DNA of 64,000 bases from JAIBCM01 sp041395165 (lineage in GTDB: Bacteria > Verrucomicrobiota > Verrucomicrobiia > JADLBR01 > JAIBCM01). A program made the translations under genes and the position numbers. Positions 17,850 through 26,731 of this stretch are shown here, one piece after another (positions within the stretch are counted from its first letter, which is position 1; each line of letters starts with the position of its first letter). The notes under the pieces were generated by a model, which worked only from the letters and a program-made list of their open reading frames with translations, searched no databases and was not told the origin of the DNA. The stretch lies in NCBI GenBank assembly GCA_041395165.1, contig JAWLBA010000004.1, positions 55,920 to 119,919 on the forward strand, read 5' to 3'.

Positions 17850-19273
17850 GCCGGAATAGGCTCAGGCTTTTGCGAAATGTCCGATTTCATCGCTTTAAAG
17901 AAATTACCGCCCATTTCCCAAAGTGGGCCTGGGAATTTTCTGAGATCAAGTAGGACGTGATCCAAAGCATTCACAAACCAATCGATTTCTTTTTGACCAA
18001 TGACCAGTGGGGGTAAAAACTTCACAATATCACAATTATTCGCTGCAACTTGAGTCATGACACGATGTTTCGTAAGAAGCGGCGTGACGATGAGTTGAGG
18101 GAAAAGGCCTTTGTCCATTTTGTGAATCGCTTTCCAACCCATTTTTTGCATGAGCGACTTCGGTTCACCAAATTCAATGGCGCACATGAGCCCTTTCATG
18201 CGGATATCATAAATCACATCATGTTTTTGTTTTAAGGTCAATAATGCCTCTTCCAGAATTTTTCCTTGTTTTGCAGCGTTTTCGACTAAGTTTTCTTCTT
18301 CCAAAACGGATAAAGCAGCTAAACCACAAACCGCGGCTAAATTGTTTCTGCCAAAGGTTGTAGAATGCACAATGCAACGATCCAAACGTGAAAAAGTAGC
18401 TTGGTAAATAGCGCGGCGCGTTACAATCGCACCACAAGGCACATAACCCGCGCTCAATGTTTTTGCGAGGGTAACAATATCCGGCTCAAGATTCCAATGT
18501 TCAAACGCAAACCATTTGCCTGTGCGACCCAAACCGGATTGCACTTCATCGCAAATGAGCAATGTACCATGTTGTCGACACAAAGCTTGCGCTTGCTGAA
18601 AATAATCGTCTTTAGGAAATTTAATCCCCTTCCCTTGCACGCATTCCACTAAAAAAGCTGCAACATCGCCTTTTTTGAGTTCCTGTTCTAACTCGTTCAA
18701 ATCGCCTAAATTCACATGCTCGCAACCGGGTAAAAAAGGACCAAAACCCTCGTGAAAATAAGGATTACCCGTGACCGAAAGCGAACCATAGGAAAGGCCG
18801 TGATAAGAATTTTTTAACGCCAAAATGCGAGGTCGTTTTGTAGCCGCACGCGCAAATTTTAAAGCCCCTTCAACAGCTTCGGTGCCACTATTACAGAGAA
18901 ACACCGCATCCAAATGCGATGCTCCTTGTTTAGCAAATCGTTCCACTAATTTTTCCGCCAAAACGCCAGCGAGAAAAGCGCAATCCATTTGCACCATATT
19001 AGGCAAATCGAGATCTAAAACATCGCGAATGGCCTGTTGTGGAACGGGGTGATTACGACCAATATTAAACGCGCCAAAACCGGCTAAAAAATCCAGATAT
19101 TCGTTGCCTTCTTTATCATAAAGATAAGCGCCTTTAGCTCGCACATAAACTTTATCAAACCCAATGGTGCGATGCACTTTGACAAGGGTGCGATTGAGGT
19201 AGCGATGATGCGTTTCATAATTATCACCTAACCGCTGGTTAACGAGCGCTTTAATATCGAACGGCATAAACAA
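17846..19273 (-). CDS. class III PLP-dependent aminotransferase
   Basis: A 475-residue fold-type I aminotransferase of the ornithine/acetylornithine class. Seen: YLDFLAGFGAFNIGRNHP, LCNSGTEAVEGALKFARAAT, SYHGLSYGSLSVTG, FLVECVQGKGI, LLICDEVQSGLGRTGKWFAFEH and the PLP-binding Lys in TLAKTLSAGYVPCGA. The N-terminal block with HHRYLNRTLVKVHRTIGFDKVYVRAKGAYLYD and the PNMVQMD segment recalls the subgroup containing HpnO, which acts in hopanoid side-chain synthesis. No other hopanoid gene is in the window, so the substrate is open. It lies 4 bases after the FHA gene and probably shares the carA transcript. A second Met (residue 3) is an alternative start. Confidence 0.85.
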   Translation of the reverse strand: MFMPFDIKALVNQRLGDNYETHHRYLNRTLVKVHRTIGFDKVYVRAKGAYLYDKEGNEYLDFLAGFGAFNIGRNHPVPQQAIRDVLDLDLPNMVQMDCAFLAGVLAEKLVERFAKQGASHLDAVFLCNSGTEAVEGALKFARAATKRPRILALKNSYHGLSYGSLSVTGNPYFHEGFGPFLPGCEHVNLGDLNELEQELKKGDVAAFLVECVQGKGIKFPKDDYFQQAQALCRQHGTLLICDEVQSGLGRTGKWFAFEHWNLEPDIVTLAKTLSAGYVPCGAIVTRRAIYQATFSRLDRCIVHSTTFGRNNLAAVCGLAALSVLEEENLVENAAKQGKILEEALLTLKQKHDVIYDIRMKGLMCAIEFGEPKSLMQKMGWKAIHKMDKGLFPQLIVTPLLTKHRVMTQVAANNCDIVKFLPPLVIGQKEIDWFVNALDHVLLDLRKFPGPLWEMGGNFFKAMKSDISQKPEPIPA

Positions 19274-19277
19274 GATT

Positions 19278-19790
19278 CTATTTGACGTCTAAAATAAATA
19301 AACGAAGCGCCCAACCGATCACTGCTAAAACTGCTAAAATTCCAACCACAGTAAGAAGAGAGTAATATTTTTTCTCTTCTTTTTCAGAATTGGTTTTTGG
19401 AAAAGGCGCCGCATTCACAAAATTGGCTGGTCGCGCACTTTGGTTGGCCACATTAAATTGCTGCGCTTGGGTCGGCTCGGGTAAAGGTTGAATTGCACCT
19501 CCAGTTTCGGATTGGTATTGAAACTGTAAATTACCAATATGCACCACATCGCCGCGCTGCAGTTTTTGTTGCACAATTTTTGTGCCATTCACACGAGTAC
19601 CATTGGTAGAGTTTAAATCTTTAATGGTATAATCATCTTCTGTGAACGTAAGCACAGCGTGACGACTGGACACGCTTCCGTCGTTCAGACGAATCGCGTT
19701 ACCCTCCGCTCGGCCGATCGTGATTTCAGGATCAGCAAGATCAAAAGCTAATTCTCCTAGTTCTGAGGATTGACCCAATAGACGTGGCAT
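19278..19790 (-). CDS. FHA-domain protein with a C-terminal membrane anchor
   Basis: A forkhead-associated domain fills residues 20-95: ITIGRAEGNAIRLNDGSVSSRHAVLTF...YTIKDLNSTNGTRVNGTKI, which has the phosphothreonine-binding Gly-Arg, Ser-Ser-Arg-His and Asn-Gly-Thr residues. A Pro/Gln-rich linker (residues 100-140) leads to one transmembrane helix (LLTVVGILAVLAVIGWALRLFIL) at the C-terminus, so the domain should face the cytoplasm. It would recruit a Thr-phosphorylated partner to the membrane. No Ser/Thr kinase gene is in the window. It sits between carA (18-base gap) and the aminotransferase (4-base gap). Confidence 0.88.
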   Translation of the reverse strand: MPRLLGQSSELGELAFDLADPEITIGRAEGNAIRLNDGSVSSRHAVLTFTEDDYTIKDLNSTNGTRVNGTKIVQQKLQRGDVVHIGNLQFQYQSETGGAIQPLPEPTQAQQFNVANQSARPANFVNAAPFPKTNSEKEEKKYYSLLTVVGILAVLAVIGWALRLFILDVK

Positions 19791-19808
19791 AGTTTAAAAA
19801 AAGTAGCG

Positions 19809-20933
19809 TTATTTTTGAGAAGATTCAATTCTTTTGGCAAATTCTTGAAAAAGATAGTTCGCGTCCGAGGGACCTGGCGAGGCCTCAGGATGATATTGCA
19901 CAGAAAAAAGATTCAAAGTGCGATGCGCCAAACCCTCACACGTGTTATCGTTCAAATTCAAATGAGTTACTTCTACCTCTTGCGGCAAAGAATCTGTCGC
20001 AACAGCAAAACCATGGTTTTGTGAAGTGATAGCTATCTTACCTGTTCGCAAATCTTTTACCGGTTGATTGGCGCCGCGATGGCCAAACTTCAATTTAAAC
20101 GTTTTGCCGCCGAGTGCGTAGGCAATGATTTGATGCCCCAAACAAATGCCAAACATCGGTTTTTTCCCAATCAAATCTCGAACATTGCGATGCGCATAAG
20201 TCAGCGCGGCAGGATCGCCGGGCCCATTGGAAAGAAATATTCCATCCGGATTATCACGCAAAACTTCATCGGCAGATGTATTCGCAGACACTACTTTCAC
20301 TTGAAATCCAGCACGTCGCAAACAGCGTAATATATTATGTTTTATTCCAAAATCGTAAGCGGTAACACGATAACGCGCAGGGGCAAGAGATTGTGATGAA
20401 GGCCAAGCACAACTTTTCTCGCCTTTTTCATCCCATAAATAATTTTGTTTTGTGGTGACTTGTTTTACAAAATCCACGCCTTCGTAAGAAAAGCTTTTTG
20501 CCAAATCCCTAGCCGCGACATCAGAAAGTTTTTCGGAGGTGATGACTCCTCGCAAAGCGCCACGCGTTCGCAAATGTTTGGTCAAGGCACGCGTATCAAT
20601 CTGTTCAATGGCAGAAATATCGTTTTTCAATAAATATTCTTCTAAGGACAAATGAGAACGCCAATTAGAAACCATGGGAGAAAGTTCACGCATTACAAAA
20701 CCGTTAACTTGAGGGCAAAGCGATTCCTGATCTTCTTCGTTAATGCCATAGTTTCCAATTTGGGGATAAGTCATGGCAACGATTTGCCCCTTGTAGGAAG
20801 GATCCGTTAACACCTCTTGATAACCAGTCATTGCGGTATTAAAACAGACTTCGCCTAAAGCAGGTCTCAATGAACCCACCGCTTTGCCTCGAAGAATAAA
20901 ACCATCTTCCAAAGCCAAAATCGCTTCCTTCAT
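19809..20933 (-). CDS. carA: carbamoyl-phosphate synthase small subunit
   Basis: CarA is the glutaminase subunit that feeds ammonia to CarB for carbamoyl phosphate, used in arginine and pyrimidine synthesis. The N-terminal domain (ALEDGFILRGKAVGSLRPALGEVCFNTAMTGYQEVLTDPSYKGQIVAMTYPQIGNYG) and the class I glutamine amidotransferase domain (LSNGPGDP, MFGICLGHQIIAYALGGKTFKLKFGHRGANQPV, with the nucleophile Cys in GICLGH, and VQYHPEASPGPSD with catalytic His and Glu) are complete. At 374 residues length is normal. carB is not adjacent. Confidence 0.97.
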   Translation of the reverse strand: MKEAILALEDGFILRGKAVGSLRPALGEVCFNTAMTGYQEVLTDPSYKGQIVAMTYPQIGNYGINEEDQESLCPQVNGFVMRELSPMVSNWRSHLSLEEYLLKNDISAIEQIDTRALTKHLRTRGALRGVITSEKLSDVAARDLAKSFSYEGVDFVKQVTTKQNYLWDEKGEKSCAWPSSQSLAPARYRVTAYDFGIKHNILRCLRRAGFQVKVVSANTSADEVLRDNPDGIFLSNGPGDPAALTYAHRNVRDLIGKKPMFGICLGHQIIAYALGGKTFKLKFGHRGANQPVKDLRTGKIAITSQNHGFAVATDSLPQEVEVTHLNLNDNTCEGLAHRTLNLFSVQYHPEASPGPSDANYLFQEFAKRIESSQK

Positions 20934-20980
20934 GAAGACGTCATAAAGAAAAAAAATAAAAAAGCAAAATGAACTCGCTT

Positions 20981-21011
20981 AAAAACAAAAAAATCAGCAA
21001 GAAAGCTGATT
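20981..21011 (-). terminator. rho-independent terminator
   Basis: On the minus strand, a 7-bp stem AATCAGC/GCTGATT with a six-base loop (20992-21011) is followed by a T-rich tract (TTTTTGTTTTT read on the minus strand, 20981-20991). It overlaps the stop codon of the 73-residue gene upstream and separates it from carA. Confidence 0.7.
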
Positions 21012-21231
21012 ACTTCACATCTTCATCGGAAGAATGGAAAGAGGTTCGAGATTGACGCCATTGCGCTCGATGTTTCATGGTCCAATCGATTAACGCTTTT
21101 TCAAAGCCTACATCGCGTCCCACTTTTTCACTTTCAATCCATTTGTGCTTTAAGATTTCCTCCCGTTCCGCGAGAAATTCTCGATAAAGGGAAGAATTTT
21201 TCAACAACTCGTCTATATCATTAATTCGCAC
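21010..21231 (-). CDS. small conserved protein with a DUF4032-like C-terminal motif
   Basis: A 73-residue soluble, charged, helical protein. The central block EREEILKHKWIESEKVGRDVGFEKALIDW resembles the motif I recall from DUF4032 proteins and similar solo proteins (an HKW.SEKAGRDVG core). The identity is tentative because the rest of DUF4032 is absent. It lies downstream of potB on the same strand (77-base gap) and ends in its own terminator. I see no ligand or catalytic site, and its function is unknown. Confidence 0.55.
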   Translation of the reverse strand: MRINDIDELLKNSSLYREFLAEREEILKHKWIESEKVGRDVGFEKALIDWTMKHRAQWRQSRTSFHSSDEDVK

Positions 21232-21308
21232 AAACTCCTCCTACCATTTCCACTAATGTTCCACTTCACGCAACAAAAGTCAAGTCATTTTTATGCTTTA
21301 TAACAAGT

Positions 21309-22187
21309 TTATGAAGATGTTTTTCGATAAGAACTGAGCCAAAATGCTAAGACAAACAGAACCATAATGGTCATACCCAGAGCGGCTCCAAATGGCCAAT
21401 CGCGCGCTTGCAAAAATTGATTCTGGATAACATTTCCAATCATGGGCACACGAGCTCCACCCATCAAATCTGAAATGGCATACATACCGATTGAAGGAAT
21501 AAAAACCAACAAAATTCCCGCCACAATCCCCGGTTGAGTCAAAGGAATAATAACCGACGAAAAAGCCCGGGCAGGACCAGCACCCAGATCACAAGCCGCT
21601 TCGATCAAAGCATTGTCCAAACGTTCGACACTACCATAAATCGGCAAAATCATAAAAGGCACATAACTATAGACCAACCCAATAATAATAGCACTGGGCG
21701 TATAAAGAATTTCCAAAGGCGCTGAAATAATACGCGTATACTGCAACATACCACTCAAAAGACCTTCCGATTTTAAAATCGTAATCCATGCATAAGTACG
21801 AATCAAAAAACTCGTCCAAAACGGAATCATGACTAGCATTAACAATTTATTGCGAACCTCTTCGCGCGCGCGACCTATGTACTAAGCTACAGGATAACCA
21901 ATCCCAACGCACAATACTGTAGTCAGAAAAGCATACCACAAAGAACGCAGCAGAATTTTCACATAAATCGGATCAAACACACGTTTATAATTGCTCCAAT
22001 TAAATTGATAAACGACTTGTCCTAAAGTATCGCGTTCACAAAAACTATAAACTAAAAGAATCAGCGCTGGCGCTACCACAAAGGCAAACAACCACAAAAG
22101 CATAGGCGCCATTAAAAGCCACCCCATCAAGCCTACGGGTCTTTGCCTGCCTTGAAAATCTTGGTCTGCGCCAGCTGCAAAATTCAT
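21309..22187 (-). pseudogene. potB: spermidine/putrescine ABC transporter permease PotB, in-frame amber stop
   Basis: Permease of a polyamine-type importer. The first part (GLMGWLLMAPMLLWLFAFVVAPALILLVYSF, about 100 residues) ends GYPVA and meets TAG at 21882-21884. The very same frame then continues YIGRAREEVRNKLLMLVMIPFWTSFLIRTYAWITILKSEG to a normal PotB end, including the EAA loop EAACDLGAGPARAFSSVIIPLTQPGI. Relatives have a Tyr or Phe at the stop position, so one base change in TAT/TAC explains it. TAG is used as an ordinary stop elsewhere in this window, so read-through by recoding is unlikely. It is the third gene of potC-potD-potB. Confidence 0.85.
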
Positions 22188-22200
22188 AGTCTATCCTCTT

Positions 22201-23288
22201 TTAAGAACTCTTCAAATCAGTCATGAGTTTGTCAATATCAGCTGCTGATTTGCCAATATCTCGGAAAATTTCCAAATGCCCTGGAGCAGTAGGATAACTC
22301 GCTGGATTGTTGAGTTGTTCTGGTGAAAGAAGTTCGCGCGCTTTCAAGTTAGGATTGGTATAAGGAAAATCGTCAGAAATTAATTTACTGACTTCAGGAC
22401 GCAAAATGTAGTTGATAAATAAATGAGCCGCTTCTTGATGAGGTGCGTTGGCTGGAATAGCGAGACTATCGACAAACATATGCGCACCTTCTTCAGGCAA
22501 AACATAAACAAATTTTTATCTTCATTATAAAGAATCGCTGCTTCTCCACTCCAAACTACACCTAAATCGACATCTCCATTCAACAAGGCTGTTTTAGGAC
22601 TATCGGAATCAAATACCTTCACTCGCTTCACCCATTCGGCCAAAAGTGGACGAACTTTTTGCAAGTTTTCAGATGTCACATCATTGATCGGTAATCCCAT
22701 TGCGGCCAACGCCCAAGAAGACCATTCTCGATTATCATTTAGCGCCACAATGCGACCAGCGTATTTCTCACTAAAAACATCTTTATAACCTTTTACCGGA
22801 TCTTTTACCACATCCGTATTAACAACAATTCCAACTGTTCCAACCATCCAAGGCACACTATATTTCAAACCAGGATCATGCGCCAAATTTTTATATTCCT
22901 CTCCAATATTCTCCAAATTAGGAAGTTTCGAATGATCTAAAGGAGCTAGCTTATTCTGCTTCATTAAAGCTTCAATCGTATATTCTGAGGGCTGAATCAA
23001 ATCATAAGAAGTCGCGCCCGATAAAAGTTTCGACAACATTTCCTCATTAGAAGAGTAAGTTTCGTAATTAACCCGAATGCCAGTCTCCTTAGTAAATCCA
23101 TCAATCACAGTTTGCGGCACATATTCTGACCAAGCAAAAAGGTTAATTTCTTTAGCCATGGGCTTATCGCCTTCTTCGTTGGCCATCTTGTTCTCTTCTT
23201 TTTTCCCGCAGCCAGACAACACCATCATCGCTAGCAACGAACAGATTAATGTTTGTTTTTTCATTTTCTTCATAGTTAGGTTTTCCAA
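22201..23288 (-). pseudogene. potD: polyamine ABC transporter substrate-binding lipoprotein PotD, one frameshift
   Basis: Periplasmic binding lipoprotein of the importer. The lipobox is LSGC (KQTLICSLLAMMVLSGCGKK). The true start may be the second or third Met. The mature part, EINLFAWSEYVPQTVIDGFTKETGIRVNYETYSSNEEMLSKL, YDLIQPSEYTIEALMKQ and KYSVPWMVGTVGIVVNTD, is typical of PotD. The frame goes wrong after AILYNEDKN. One A added at the run near 22513-22517 restores FVYVLPEEGAHMFVDSLAIPANAPHQEAAHLFINYIL to the end. The gene lies between potC and potB. A homopolymer error is the simplest cause. Confidence 0.9.
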
Positions 23289-23304
23289 GTTAGGGTTAAT
23301 AAAA

Positions 23305-24135
23305 TTATCGGTTAAATTTTTTACTGTATTCGGATGCCAAAACTAAAACAGCCGTTCCCAAAATAAAGATCGTCGAAATCGCATTCAACATCGGATTTAA
23401 ACCCACCTTCGCCATACCAAAAACTTTCATCGGCAAAGTCGCCGAAGAAGGGCTCGCAACAAAATAAGTCACCAACAACTCATCTAAAGATAGAGTAAAC
23501 GACATCAAAGTACCCGAAAAAATCGCTGGTAACAAATAAGGCACAATTACCAACCAAAACGCCTTCACCGGTGTCGCTCCTAAATCCATTGCTGCTTCCT
23601 CCAAAAAAGGATCCAAACCCGACAAACGCGCTTGAATCGCTACCAATACAAAAGGGAAACAAAACGTTACGTGCGAAATAATGATCGTTACAAAACCCAG
23701 CCCAAAATTCACCACAGTAAAAAGAATCAATAAGCTAATACCCATAATAATTTCCGGAATGACCATGGGAATAAAAATCAAAGTATTCAACGTACGCATT
23801 GCGGGATAACGATAGCGATAGAGCAACCATGCCCCCACTGTCCCCAGTATCACCGAAATCACCGTGGTAAAACAAGCTATAATCAAACTATTCCGCAAAG
23901 CCCGAATGATCGGTGCGTTATGCATCAACTTCACATACCAATCCAATGTGAAACCAGTCCATACGATGTTAAGCTTTGATTTATTAAAAGAAAAAATAAT
24001 CAGTAACAGAATTGGCAAATAGAGAAAAGCAAAGACCAACCATGTCCAAACCCCGAAAAGCATATTCACCCAACCCATGCCCGAGAGTTTATGGAAGCCT
24101 TTTCCATTAGCCTTTTTGATGGCAGTCGTGGTCAC
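23305..24135 (-). CDS. potC: spermidine/putrescine ABC transporter permease PotC
   Basis: Second permease of the importer, intact at 276 residues. Six hydrophobic helices are visible, with WLVFAFLYLPILLLIIFSFNKS near the start and the cytoplasmic EAA loop EEAAMDLGATPVKAFWLVIVPYLLPAI that docks the ATPase. It opens the order potC-potD-potB. The ATPase gene potA is not in the window, so the system must borrow or place it elsewhere. Confidence 0.94.
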   Translation of the reverse strand: MTTTAIKKANGKGFHKLSGMGWVNMLFGVWTWLVFAFLYLPILLLIIFSFNKSKLNIVWTGFTLDWYVKLMHNAPIIRALRNSLIIACFTTVISVILGTVGAWLLYRYRYPAMRTLNTLIFIPMVIPEIIMGISLLILFTVVNFGLGFVTIIISHVTFCFPFVLVAIQARLSGLDPFLEEAAMDLGATPVKAFWLVIVPYLLPAIFSGTLMSFTLSLDELLVTYFVASPSSATLPMKVFGMAKVGLNPMLNAISTIFILGTAVLVLASEYSKKFNR

Positions 24136-24262
24136 TGGAACAAAAAATTAATCCGCACTAAAAAAAGATGCAAGAAATTTGTTAAATAATTTAACGAACC
24201 TCATTTTTTATGATAAGATGCCATTTCATGAATTTCGAACAAGGCACATCTAAAAAGTAACT

Positions 24263-26728
24263 ATGACATCTCTCCAGCGACTGCAGTGTCGCGCTAAATT
24301 TTTTTTTCTCGGCGAAAAAAAGTTTCACCTTCAGGGTGTAACTTATGGCCCATTTCGGCCAGCCCTTAACACGCCTGAAATCTTTTTGCCTACCGAAGAC
24401 AAAATAAAACATGATCTAGAAATCATTCGCCAACTCGGCGCTAACACATTACGACTTTATCATATTCCCCCGCGATGGTTCCTGGATTTGCTAGCCGAAA
24501 ACCAGCTTTACGCCCTTATCACTGTCCCTTGGCAGCAACACTTAACCTTTTTAGATCACCGTAAAACGCGTCATGATATTCATCATCGCATTCGCCGCGC
24601 TGCAGAACAATGCGCTAATCACCCTGCCCTCATGGCCTTATTAATCGGTAACGAAATTCCTAGCGACATGGTGCGATGGTATGGAGCAAAAAAAATCCGA
24701 AATTTCCTGGATGAACTCATCTCGATTGTCAAAAGCCAAGACGCTAATACACTCGTTTCTTACGCTGCCTATCCCACTACAGAATATTTAATTCCACGTT
24801 TTGCCGATTTTTTAACCTACAACGTCTATCTCCATCGCCAAATCGATTTTCAAAACTATCTGGCGCGCTTGCAAAATCTCGCAGAAGAAAAGCCTCTCAT
24901 CTTAGGCGAGTTCGGTATGGACACCCAACGCCATACCCAAGCGGAACAAGCCGAAATGTTAACCTGGCATATCGAGACTGTAATTCGCTCCGGTCTAGCC
25001 GGCACCATTCTTTTTGCTTTCACCGACGAATGGTTTACAGGCGGCCATGATATTACCGATTGGGATTTTGGTTTAGTCACCCGCGATCGCTCTCCTAAAC
25101 TTGCTTATCATGCCGTTCAAAAACTTTGGAAAAATTCCAGCTCTCTGGTGTCGCTGCCGCAAACGCCTAAAGTTTCCGTTGTTGTCTGTTCTTACAACGG
25201 CGGAAAAACGCTAAAAGGCGCTTTAGAATCCCTTGATCAACTCAGTTATCCTAACTACGAAATCATTCTTGTCGATGACGGCTCCACCGACAACTCGCAA
25301 CAACTCGTTCAAGAATTTGAAACAGCTCGCGCACAACGCTCTAATAAACCTGACTTCAAAAACATGGTTCAACCCAATCTCGGTCTCAGCGCGGCTCGTA
25401 ACAACGGTATGCATGCCGCCACGGGTGAAATTATCGCTTACACCGACTCCGACTGTATCGCCGATCGTGAATGGATCTACTATTTAGTTAACACACTACT
25501 CCAAGGAGATTTTGCCGCAGTGGGCGGTCCCAACATTTCTCCACCTGCTCACAATTGGGTGCAAGCTTGCGTCGCCGCAGCACCAGGCTCTCCAAGCCAC
25601 GTGCTTGTTTCTGACACTGTAGCCGAACACGTTCCCGGTTGTAACATGGCATATTGGAAATGGGCACTTCTGGAAATCGACGGTTTCGACATAGAATATC
25701 GCAAAGCGGGCGACGACGTCGACGTTTGCTGGCGCCTCATCCAACGTGGTTACCAAATCGGCTTCAGCCCTTCCGCTGTAGTATGGCATCACCGCCGCTT
25801 TACGGTAAAAGCTTATTTCAAACAACAATCCGGTTATGGTGAAGCCGAGGCGTTGTTGCGATTCAAACACCTGATTTATTTTGGCACCACAGGAGGAGCA
25901 AAATGGCGAGGGACGGTTTACGGCACACCCCGTTTTGAACACATTTTTTCGGGCCCCATCATCTATCACGGCACGTTTGGTATGGGCCTTTTTCAATGCA
26001 TCTATCCACATCAAGATGTCGGACAGGTATTGTGAGCAGCTTAGAGTGCGGATGCTCTTTACTCTCTTCATCTTCTTACTCCTGAAAATTGTCGGCTACG
26101 TTTGTTTCTTAATCATGTTAGGACTAACCTTAGCCGCTAGCGCTTTGATGGCTCGCGCACGATTAGAGCCAAAACAGATTCCGTTTTAAGTCGCCTCCCT
26201 TCATTTATCTCGTACTCACCCAGCCCTGCCCGTTCTGGGCATGCTATTTTACCCGGCTCAAACACAATGTGTAATACCAGAAAAGTTATCGCATCCAAAG
26301 AAACTTCGCTCCAAGGCAAAGTCATCGATCGCTCCCAGTCAACAAGCATTTCGAATGAATACACAAACTTCACAAACGCTTCTGCAGATAAAATAAGTTG
26401 ACTCTGCTTGGAGGACGAAGGCTGAAATATTCCGCGACGCTGGAGCACTGACTTGCTGATCTTTGGCAATCGTTGGTGGCATTGGCAAATAAAAACCGCT
26501 AACGAATTTCATGGGAGTAACCAAGTGCTAACACGTGTCGTCTATTTTCAACCCAAATTAACCGCCTTTAGTTGCATTACTCTTATTTTTATTTTAAGCC
26601 TTCTCCTAGTTCTCGTTGAAAAATCTATTTACGTTTTTACGGGCACAGCGCTCACCCTCATTTTTCTCTTCTACCGTGGCCGTCGCTTCCAAAAACGAAC
26701 TGCTGCCCTGAACCGAAGCCGCCGCTGA
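24263..26728 (+). CDS. fused glycoside hydrolase-like / family 2 glycosyltransferase membrane protein, 3' third frameshifted
   Basis: The intact frame (24263-26035, 590 residues) has two parts. Residues 1-290 form a TIM-barrel glycosidase-like domain (GH2/GH5 type): HLQGVTYGPF, LRLYHIPPRW, LIGNEIPSD with a candidate acid Glu, and LGEFGMDTQ with a candidate nucleophile Glu. Residues 300 on are a GT2 domain: VSVVVCSYNGGKTL, IILVDDGSTDNSQQL, AYTDSDCIADREW, GFDIEYRKAGDDVDVCWRL. After 26035 the frame breaks. Pieces in other frames continue it: a membrane segment (LFTLFIFLLLKIVGYVCFLIML), then DLLIFGNRWWHWQIKTANEFHG and a final pair of helices up to 26728. So the full protein was about 820 residues. 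It is paired with the ABC exporter 4 bases later and probably builds an exported glycan. Confidence 0.8.
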
Positions 26729-26731
26729 ACA

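Noticed and set aside
21882..21884. TAG as a recoded sense codon
   Set aside because: TAG ends sulP and the second ALDH normally, so the code is standard.
21309..24135. Iron or thiamine importer instead of polyamine importer
   Set aside because: PotD-like YDLIQPSEYTIEALMKQ and the permease text fit polyamine-type systems better, though the ligand is unproven.
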